A stretch of 9,341 nucleotides of DNA from Armatimonadota bacterium (GTDB lineage Bacteria; Armatimonadota; Abditibacteriia; CG2-30-59-28), in assembly GCA_016199605.1 (NCBI GenBank), contig JACQGJ010000220.1, positions 1-9,341 on the forward strand, in the 5' to 3' direction. Numbering within the stretch: position 1 is the stretch's first letter; each line of letters starts with the position of its first letter. Shown here piece after piece: positions 1-5,407 of the stretch. Position numbers and translations under genes: made by a program. Below the pieces are notes generated by a model. It saw only the letters and a list, made by a program, of their open reading frames with translations, ran no database searches and was not told the DNA's origin.

Positions 1-40
1 GCCCTGAACGCAGCGCGTCTGCCAGTTCCGCCACTTCGGC
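1..40 (-). tRNA. tRNA-Leu(CAG), 5' part only, cut by the window edge
   Basis: Read on the minus strand, the segment begins with acceptor strand GCCGAAG, then TG and a Leu-type D-arm (GCGGAACTGGCAGACGCGC). It continues into the anticodon stem CTGCG and loop TTCAGGG, giving anticodon CAG. The variable arm, T-arm and 3' end lie beyond position 1. The 5' part is nearly identical to the complete tRNA-Leu at 206-293, which supports the leucine assignment. It is last in a secG-tRNA-tRNA-tRNA series on one strand. Confidence 0.86.
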
Positions 41-66
41 ATGTCCCCCTATTCAGTTGACGACCG

Positions 67-142
67 TGGTGGGCGCTGCAGGACTTGAACCTGCGGCCTC
101 TTGCGTGTGAAGCAAGCGCTCTAACCACTGAGCCATACGCCC
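67..142 (-). tRNA. tRNA-Val(CAC)
   Basis: A complete cloverleaf can be drawn on the minus strand: acceptor GGGCGTA/AGCGCCC, D-stem GCTC/GAGC, anticodon stem CTTGC/GCAAG with loop TTCACAC (anticodon CAC, valine), T-arm GCAGG-TTCAAGT-CCTGC, discriminator A and an encoded CCA at 67-69. The body is 73 nt (70-142). The bottom of the acceptor stem is imperfect, with a T6-G67 wobble and an A7-A66 mismatch. It lies between two leucine tRNAs on the same strand and is probably co-transcribed with them. Confidence 0.93.
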
Positions 143-205
143 CTTTTCCACAGGGCGGCTCGGTGACCGTAACCCTCAAGGGAAGCGGGTCACTTTGCCA
201 CGAAA

Positions 206-293
206 TGGTGCCGAGGGCGGGATTTGAACCCGCACATCCTAATCGGACACAAGGCCCTCAACCTTGCGCGTCTGCCAATTCCGCCACCTCGGC
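206..293 (-). tRNA. tRNA-Leu(GAG)
   Basis: This is a complete class II tRNA on the minus strand with a perfect acceptor stem (GCCGAGG/CCTCGGC). The anticodon stem-loop is CAAGG-TTGAGGG-CCTTG, giving anticodon GAG. It has the long variable arm expected of leucine tRNAs, a T-arm GCGGG-TTCAAAT-CCCGC, discriminator A at 209 and an encoded CCA at 206-208. The body is 85 nt. It starts only 8 bases after the secG stop codon with no terminator visible between them, so processing from a secG-tRNA transcript is likely. Confidence 0.95.
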
Positions 294-301
294 ATTACTG
301 A

Positions 302-646
302 CTACTCTGCTCCAAAGTGCTTCTTGATCCAGGCTCCAAGTTGTCGGCCCCAGACCATCGCAATTATATAAAGGGGCCCAACCACTGTCAACACTGTGCC
401 CAGTTTCTTCTCGTCAACGCTGTTGAGCGTCGCCGAGACCAGGAAAGTTACCGCACACCAGAAAGTAAGAGGTTGGAGAATCCGCTCCACACCTACCGGA
501 ATGTTCAGAGAACTCGTGGCCTTCCCGCCGATGGTACCCCACCCCAGGCCTCCGCCGCCGCCCTCGCTCTTTGTAACCTGGAACATGATTACCGCGACCA
601 GCCCGATGCAGGATATCACGTGGACCCACTCAACTACAATTGCCAT
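302..646 (-). CDS. secG: SecG-like preprotein translocase subunit
   Basis: The 114-residue protein fits SecG, the small accessory membrane subunit of the SecYEG channel. A first hydrophobic helix spans about residues 4-22. It is followed by the SecG-like polar and glycine-rich stretch (Q, K, S then EGGGGGLGWG, about 23-40) and a second helix at about 56-76. The length matches the family (about 75-120 residues). A third hydrophobic stretch at about 82-100 is not part of the classical two-helix SecG. The ATG at 644-646 has an AAGGAG Shine-Dalgarno at 653-658 with 6-base spacing, so the start is secure. A strong promoter lies 30-60 bases upstream. The gene is followed by three tRNA genes on the same strand. 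Assignment rests on topology and motif rather than a database match. Confidence 0.82.
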   Translation of the reverse strand: MAIVVEWVHVISCIGLVAVIMFQVTKSEGGGGGLGWGTIGGKATSSLNIPVGVERILQPLTFWCAVTFLVSATLNSVDEKKLGTVLTVVGPLYIIAMVWGRQLGAWIKKHFGAE

Positions 647-677
647 TCACTTCTCCTTCGCTGCTGCAACGTGGGGC

Positions 678-707
678 ATTATAGCCCTTCCTCCGCCGGA
701 GTGTCAA
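678..707 (-). promoter_or_regulatory. Sigma70-type promoter for secG and the tRNAs
   Basis: On the minus strand, TTGACA (702-707) is followed after 18 bases by TATAAT (678-683), both exact consensus hexamers. A transcript starting near 671 would have a leader of about 25 bases carrying the secG Shine-Dalgarno. The spacer contains a short inverted repeat, CTCCG-C-CGGAG (691-701), which might be an operator or may be chance. Confidence 0.8.
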
Positions 708-735
708 CGGTGAGGCGAGCGATCGGACCATGCTG

Positions 736-764
736 TTGACGGGCCAGGGACTTTCGGTTATCAT
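736..764 (+). promoter_or_regulatory. Sigma70-type promoter for the prs-ATPase block
   Basis: TTGACG (736-741) and TATCAT (759-764) are separated by 17 bases; each hexamer matches five of six consensus positions. Transcription would start near 771, leaving a leader of about 128 bases before the PRPP synthetase start. The -35 box lies 28 bases from the -35 box of the divergent secG promoter, so the two face away from each other across a very short gap. Confidence 0.55.
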
Positions 765-809
765 GCCGCCAAGCTACATTCACAGCGTCGAAGGACGAGC
801 CAGACCGCA

Positions 810-830
810 CCTGAAGAGGTCCTGAAGAGG
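810..830 (+). repeat. Two tandem copies of an 11-bp unit in the prs leader
   Basis: CCTGAAGAGG occurs at 810-819 and again at 821-830, separated by one T, giving an 11-base period (about one helical turn). It lies between the proposed promoter and the PRPP synthetase start. A regulator site is possible but nothing else supports it; chance or replication slippage also explains it. Confidence 0.5.
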
Positions 831-898
831 CTTCCAGTTCCCCAACGCTCGGTAGTGTGTGCTATTCCCATCATCACTGACGGCATAGAGGCAGACAA

Positions 899-1843
899 AT
901 GCGAGATCGATTGCTCATTTTCTCATGTCGCGCTGCGAAGGAACTGGCCCTCAAGATCGCCGGGGTTTTGCGGAAAGACCTGGCGGAACACGAACTGATT
1001 CAGTTCAGCAATGAGAACATGAAGGTCAGGATTCTGGAGAACGTGCGAGAGGCGGACGTCTTCATCGTGCAAACCTCCGCGCCACCGCTCCATGATGGGA
1101 TCATGGAGATGCTGATCATGATTGATGCGGTGAAACACGCCTCTGCTCGCCGGGTCACGGCCGTGCTTCCGTATTATCCCTACACCCGGTCCGACAAGAA
1201 AGATGAGCCGCGCATCTCCATCACGGCTCGTCTAATGGCGGACCTCATCGCCGCTGCGGGCGCCGACCGTGTGCTGACCATGAATCTCCACTCACCGCAA
1301 ATTCAGGGATTCTTCAAGATCCCGGCCGACCAACTGGATGCAGCCCCGATCATGTGCGATTACCTTCGAAGGAAGGACTTGGCCAACACGGTGATTGTGG
1401 CGCCGGATGCCGGCAGCGCCAAGCGAGCCGGCTCCTATGCCACGCGGCTCGACCTGCCCCTGGCAATCCTGGACAAGCGTCGCTCGGCAGACGATGAATC
1501 GCCGGAGGTCCTGGCAGTCATCGGTGACGTGGAGGGCAAGACGGCGCTGGTCATCGATGATGAGATCAGCACCGGGGGTTCCTTGCAGGAAACGGTCTCC
1601 GCTCTTCGGCGGCTGGGCGCCGAAAAGGTTTACGCGGCGTGTGTGCATCCCGTGCTCTGTGGCAAGGCCATCGATCGGATCAATGATGCGACTCTCGAGG
1701 AGTTGATCATCACCGATACTGTCCCAACAGGCGACAAGCGGAACCATCTCCGCAACCTGACGGTCCTGTCCGTCTCACAGCTTTTCGCCGAAGCGATCCG
1801 CAGCATCAATCAGGGCGAGTCGGTAAGCTCCCTGTTTCGTTAG
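899..1843 (+). CDS. prs: Ribose-phosphate pyrophosphokinase (PRPP synthetase), divergent type
   Basis: The 314-residue protein matches PRPP synthetase over its full usual length (about 310-320). The enzyme makes PRPP from ribose-5-phosphate and ATP in the cytoplasm for nucleotide, histidine, tryptophan and NAD synthesis. Visible landmarks are the N-terminal strand with FSC at 8-10, FSNEN at 36-40, YTRSDKK at 95-101, catalytic-region NLHS at 129-132 followed by QIQGFF, PDAGSAKR at 169-176, DKRR at 192-195 and the PRPP loop VIDDEISTGGS at 218-228. Several signatures differ from the textbook form: FSG is FSC, DLHA is NLHS, YARQDRK is YTRSDKK and TGGT is TGGS. The catalytic His131 and Lys193 are kept, so activity is likely, but substrate or allosteric behaviour may differ. 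The ATG at 899 has AGAGG at 887-891. The next gene starts 22-34 bases downstream on the same strand, suggesting an operon. Confidence 0.9.
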   Translation: MRDRLLIFSCRAAKELALKIAGVLRKDLAEHELIQFSNENMKVRILENVREADVFIVQTSAPPLHDGIMEMLIMIDAVKHASARRVTAVLPYYPYTRSDKKDEPRISITARLMADLIAAAGADRVLTMNLHSPQIQGFFKIPADQLDAAPIMCDYLRRKDLANTVIVAPDAGSAKRAGSYATRLDLPLAILDKRRSADDESPEVLAVIGDVEGKTALVIDDEISTGGSLQETVSALRRLGAEKVYAACVHPVLCGKAIDRINDATLEELIITDTVPTGDKRNHLRNLTVLSVSQLFAEAIRSINQGESVSSLFR

Positions 1844-1877
1844 ACCCCTCCGCACAACCGGTGGTTTGCGTGTTCAG

Positions 1878-4397
1878 ATGACACCGAGCTTTGCACAAAC
1901 CATATTCCTTCCAATCAAAGGCATGCGCTGCGCCTCCTGTGTTGCCCGCGTCGAGAAGACCCTCACCTCGGTTCGGGGGGTTCTGTCCGCCTCCGTCAAT
2001 CTCGCCACCGAACAGGCCACGATCACGCTATGTAACGGCTCCTTGCCGATGACGCAACTCCTTGAAGCCGTCTCCCAAGCCGGCTTTGAAGTGCCGACAG
2101 AGACACTGCAAGTCCCGATACGCGGGATGCACTGTGCCTCCTGTGTGAAGAGAGTCGAGGACGCCTTGAGGCTGCCTGGTGTCTCTTGCGTTGCCGTCAA
2201 CCTCGCGACAGAGTCGGCTACCATCCAGCATATTCCCAACCAGATCGGCTTGGAGGATTTCCGTAAAGCCGTCGCCGGGATTGGCTTCGAGATCCCGGTG
2301 TCTGAGGCGCAGCAAGGGGCCGAGCAACGACCGTCATCCACCCTCGACCACAGCGATGAATTGAAGAAACTGTGGTGGAGATTCGCAGTCAGCGCGGCGG
2401 GCAGCTCCTTCATCATGGCGGCGACCATGCCGCACCATTCCCCATTCATCGATCTCGGACCTGCGACCAACTGGGTGCTGCTCGGCGTCGCGACTCCCAT
2501 CTATTTCTGGGCAGGCTGGGTTTTCCATCGCGGTTGTCTCATGTCGCTCCGCCACAGAGCGGCGGACATGAATACACTGATCTCCATTGGAACTTCGGCT
2601 GCCTACTGGTACAGCTTGTCCGTGACACTTCAAGAGAACCTGGGCCAGGTCCCCGGCGGCCTTGTTAGCTCAATGGGCGGCGTGCGACCCACCTACTACG
2701 AAACCACAACGATGATCATTGCCCTGATCCTGCTGGGTCGCTTGCTGGAGGCAAAGGCGAAAGCCCGCGCCTCGGGCGCGCTCCGGAAATTGATGCAGTT
2801 GCAGGCGCAAACCGCTCACGTGTTGCGTGAGGGCACAGAGGAGGACCTCCCTTGCGAACAGGTGAGAGTCGGTGACCGGATCGTAGTGCGGCCCGGCGAG
2901 AGGATTCCTGTCGACGGCCTCGTACTCCGTGGCGCCTCTACCGTGGACGAATCGATGTTGACCGGTGAGCCGATGCCGGTTGACAAAGCCCCCGGCGACC
3001 CCGTGGTCGGCGCCACGATCAACCAGAGGGGGACCTTGACCTTCGAGGCCACCAAAGTTGGAAGAGATACCATTCTCGCCCAGATCCTCTACATGGTGCA
3101 GCAAGCCCAGGGATCGAAAGCTCCGGTGCAACGATTGGCGGACGTGATCGCCAGCGTCTTCGTCCCCATAGTGATCGGAATCGCCTTGGTCACTTTTGTC
3201 GCGTGGCGGGTGTCCGGCCATCCTGAGATGGCACTCGAGAACTTCATCGCCGTCCTGATCATCGCCTGCCCCTGCGCTCTGGGCCTGGCAACACCGACGG
3301 CCATCATGGTCGGCACCGGCAAGGGCGCGGAGCTGGGAATTCTCATCAAAGGGGGCGAGGTTCTCGAACGAGCGCATCAACTCACCACCATCGTCCTGGA
3401 CAAAACCGGCACCCTGACTGAGGGGAAACCGGTCGTGACGGAGGCGGTAGCCGCTGATGAGAATGGGGTGACAGCATTTGCCGCCGACGTGGGCGCGTCG
3501 CCCCAGGCGCTTCCCTCGCCCGTCTCCACTCTCTTACACTTCGCCGGTTCCGCTGAAAGCCGATCGGAGCACCCCATCGCCCATGCAATCGTTGAAGCAG
3601 CCGCCCGCGCGAACAACAAGCTAACCGAGCCGGACCAGTTCGAGGCGCTTCCGGGATTTGGCATCAAAGCGTCCGTCGATTCGCGTCGTGTGCTGGTCGG
3701 GAAGGCCCAGTTAATGACCGAGGAAGGCGTAGACATCTCTGTGCTTGGCCCAACAGCGGCAGCGCTTGCAGAACAGGGAAAGACAATCGTTCTCGTGGCG
3801 GTTGATGGTCACCTCCACGGTCTGCTGGCCATTGCCGACAGGATCAAATCCTCCGCGCGGCCGGCGGTCGATGAGTTCCACCGGATGAACCTCGATGTCA
3901 TCATGTTGACCGGGGATCAACGAAAGGCCGCAAGCGTTGTAGCGGAGGCCCTGAACATCGACAAGGTGATTGCCGAAGTGTTGCCTGCGCAGAAGGCGGA
4001 GACCCTCCAAAGCCTGCAGGAGAAGGGAGCCGTCGTCGCGATGATCGGCGATGGCATCAATGATGCCCCTGCTTTGGCCCAGGCCGACCTCGGCATCGCC
4101 CTCGGTTCGGGCACAGATTTGGCAATGGAATCCTCGGACATCACGTTGATCCGCGACGACCTGCTGGGAGTGGCAACCGCCATCCAATTGAGCCGGCGGA
4201 CCTTGCAGATCATCAAGCAGAACCTCTTTTGGGCCTTTTTCTACAACGTGATCGGAATCCCTGTTGCCGCTGGCGTCTTCTATCCTTCCCTGGGGATGCG
4301 GCTCACCCCGACCTTTGCCGCCGCGGCGATGGCTTTCAGCTCGGTGTTTGTTGTCAGCAACTCCTTGAGGTTGCGGCAGTATTATGTTATTCATTAG
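1878..4397 (+). CDS. copA: Copper(I)-transporting P1B-type ATPase
   Basis: This is an ATP-driven Cu(I) pump in the cytoplasmic membrane. Two N-terminal heavy-metal domains carry intact GMxCxxC motifs (Cys18/21 and Cys86/89 counting from the ATG at 1878). The actuator TGE is at 362-364, the transmembrane metal site CPC at 464-466, the phosphorylated Asp in DKTGTLT at 508, the P1B-specific His-Pro at 565-566 and GDGxND from 724. The last helices show YN (789-790) and MxxSS (818-822), the third and fourth parts of the P1B-1 copper signature. Length (839 residues) suits a two-HMA CopA. The stretch between DKTGTLT and HP is somewhat longer than usual and Ala/Pro/Ser-rich. The start is uncertain: an in-frame TTG at 1866 would add four residues, and neither site has a convincing Shine-Dalgarno. 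Transport direction, efflux or supply to copper enzymes, cannot be read from the sequence. No cueR- or csoR-like regulator is in the window. Confidence 0.95.
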   Translation: MTPSFAQTIFLPIKGMRCASCVARVEKTLTSVRGVLSASVNLATEQATITLCNGSLPMTQLLEAVSQAGFEVPTETLQVPIRGMHCASCVKRVEDALRLPGVSCVAVNLATESATIQHIPNQIGLEDFRKAVAGIGFEIPVSEAQQGAEQRPSSTLDHSDELKKLWWRFAVSAAGSSFIMAATMPHHSPFIDLGPATNWVLLGVATPIYFWAGWVFHRGCLMSLRHRAADMNTLISIGTSAAYWYSLSVTLQENLGQVPGGLVSSMGGVRPTYYETTTMIIALILLGRLLEAKAKARASGALRKLMQLQAQTAHVLREGTEEDLPCEQVRVGDRIVVRPGERIPVDGLVLRGASTVDESMLTGEPMPVDKAPGDPVVGATINQRGTLTFEATKVGRDTILAQILYMVQQAQGSKAPVQRLADVIASVFVPIVIGIALVTFVAWRVSGHPEMALENFIAVLIIACPCALGLATPTAIMVGTGKGAELGILIKGGEVLERAHQLTTIVLDKTGTLTEGKPVVTEAVAADENGVTAFAADVGASPQALPSPVSTLLHFAGSAESRSEHPIAHAIVEAAARANNKLTEPDQFEALPGFGIKASVDSRRVLVGKAQLMTEEGVDISVLGPTAAALAEQGKTIVLVAVDGHLHGLLAIADRIKSSARPAVDEFHRMNLDVIMLTGDQRKAASVVAEALNIDKVIAEVLPAQKAETLQSLQEKGAVVAMIGDGINDAPALAQADLGIALGSGTDLAMESSDITLIRDDLLGVATAIQLSRRTLQIIKQNLFWAFFYNVIGIPVAAGVFYPSLGMRLTPTFAAAAMAFSSVFVVSNSLRLRQYYVIH

Positions 4398-4497
4398 GAA
4401 CTCGTCCAAGAACAACTCCGTGTTTTCACCAGACGTCTGGTCGTGATTGCTCGACGTTGCTTTGGATCGGGCGCGGTCCTTTTGTTGGACGAGTTCC
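4397..4497. repeat. 101-bp element with 13-bp perfect inverted ends (MITE-like)
   Basis: GGAACTCGTCCAA at 4397-4409 is repeated in exact inverse at 4485-4497. Allowing mismatches, similarity extends to about 24 bases (19 matching) on each side, which looks more like transposon ends than a simple terminator stem. At 4428-4441 lies a perfect 14-bp palindrome, ACCAGACGTCTGGT. The left end shares its first base with the last base of the ATPase stop codon. There is no coding sequence inside and no clear target-site duplication. It may be a small non-autonomous mobile element or a regulatory or terminator structure; no second copy is in the window. Confidence 0.5.
4464..4486 (+). terminator. Possible intrinsic terminator after the copper ATPase
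   Basis: GGATCG (4464-4469) pairs with CGGTCC (4474-4479) through one G-U pair around a GGCG loop. It is followed by TTTTGTT (4480-4486). The stem is short but GC-rich and placed about 70 bases after the ATPase stop. It lies inside the inverted-repeat element, whose right arm begins within the T-tract. Confidence 0.4.
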
Positions 4498-4573
4498 AGG
4501 TGAGCGCCGCGGGAGAAATGATGGAACCGTGAACCGCTCAGAAAGTCTAACGCGCCAGTCCCTTCAGAACTTG

Positions 4574-4580
4574 AAAGGAG
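4574..4580 (+). promoter_or_regulatory. Shine-Dalgarno fixing the GTG start at 4590
   Basis: AAAGGAG ends 9 bases before the GTG. No ATG in this frame could give a signal peptide, so this site decides the start of the exported protein. Confidence 0.75.
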
Positions 4581-4589
4581 CCCGACACC

Positions 4590-5360
4590 GTGCGACCCTT
4601 AGTATCTCGATCAGCGTTGCTGACATTAGCCCTATCCGGTCTCACCCACCTGCCGACCCAGGCGGACGTCTCGATCACCTACACTTCGACCTATGGACGA
4701 TCCAGCTTCTCCTATATCACTGGGTATCCCGTGGTCTACAACACATGGCAGCCGGGGGGAACCGTGGTGTACGTGACGCCACCAAGCGATGCCCGATTTC
4801 TCCCCTGCCCGGCGTATAGCTTCGGCGGTTACCCGCGGTCCTACCTGTACGCTCCACCGGCTGCTTATACCGGCATGAGCTGGGGTCACCCCGTGGTGGT
4901 TACGTCACCTCCCTCAATTTACGGCTTTGGCACGGCAATGACGACGGTTACGACGACTCCGATGGTTGGCTTCACCAATCGAGCCAGCAGTGATACGAAC
5001 GAATATCGCCATAATCCACGACATGCGAATCGCTCCGCGACCAAAGATCAGGCGGTGGTGCCCCCATCAATCCAGAAACCAGAACCTCCACCGACTCCGG
5101 AGAGCTTGTTGAGGGTGGAGAAGCTCGATAGTCGCCGAATACTTGTCACCTGGAATGCCCAGGACACACAAATCTCGTCGGCAGTGTTCTATACCGGCGA
5201 CCTCTTCCAGGCTCCAATCGAAACAACCCGCGTTTCCCAGCCGCCCTTCCAAACAGTCCTGATGATGGGCGGCAACGTTCGTCAGGTTGGGGCCACGGTT
5301 TCCTACAAGGACGGCAGCCAGACAACTCGGTGGATACCGCATACGTCGCTTAGCCGTTGA
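4590..5360 (+). CDS. Exported protein of unknown function, Tyr/Pro/Thr-rich with a C-terminal beta-type domain
   Basis: I do not recognise a family. The 256-residue product starts with a signal peptide (basic start, hydrophobic core about 9-18, likely cleavage near TQA|DV at 25-26). Residues about 28-130 are low in charge and rich in Tyr, Pro, Gly, Thr and Val, with recurring TVTTTP- and VVVTSPP-like runs, suggesting an extended surface or envelope segment. A Pro-rich linker (158-171) leads to a beta-strand-rich domain at about 173-250. That domain resembles the C-terminus of the next gene's product (LxVxW, then SxAVF, then PPF, then YxDG). The GTG start at 4590 is set by AAAGGAG at 4574-4580, 9 bases upstream. 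The stop overlaps or nearly abuts the next gene. The only cysteine in the mature part is Cys73, and no CxxC or Met/His-rich copper motif is seen. Confidence 0.8.
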   Translation: MRPLVSRSALLTLALSGLTHLPTQADVSITYTSTYGRSSFSYITGYPVVYNTWQPGGTVVYVTPPSDARFLPCPAYSFGGYPRSYLYAPPAAYTGMSWGHPVVVTSPPSIYGFGTAMTTVTTTPMVGFTNRASSDTNEYRHNPRHANRSATKDQAVVPPSIQKPEPPPTPESLLRVEKLDSRRILVTWNAQDTQISSAVFYTGDLFQAPIETTRVSQPPFQTVLMMGGNVRQVGATVSYKDGSQTTRWIPHTSLSR

Positions 5361-5407
5361 GGACCGCAGTCACAAGCCCGGGCCTTCGGATTGGAGAGAT
5401 GAGAGCA

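Noticed and set aside
85..327. 80-residue plus-strand open frame across the tRNA cluster
   Set aside because: It runs antisense through two well-supported tRNA genes and into secG; no ribosome site and no protein-like composition.
317..739. Plus-strand open frames opposite secG (317-739 and 396-713)
   Set aside because: They are antisense to a gene with a clear promoter and Shine-Dalgarno, and they read as low-quality Pro/Arg-rich shadow translations.
2670..3380. 236-residue minus-strand frame inside the copper ATPase
   Set aside because: The opposite strand encodes conserved ATPase motifs throughout; the antisense translation is His/Asp/Gly-rich noise typical of GC-rich shadow frames.
3711..4415. 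234-residue minus-strand frame across the ATPase C-terminus
   Set aside because: Fully antisense to the P-domain and last helices; no ribosome site or recognisable motif.
4229..4819. 196-residue plus-strand frame spanning the ATPase end and the first exported protein
   Set aside because: It overlaps two better-supported genes and has Arg/Cys-rich shadow composition.
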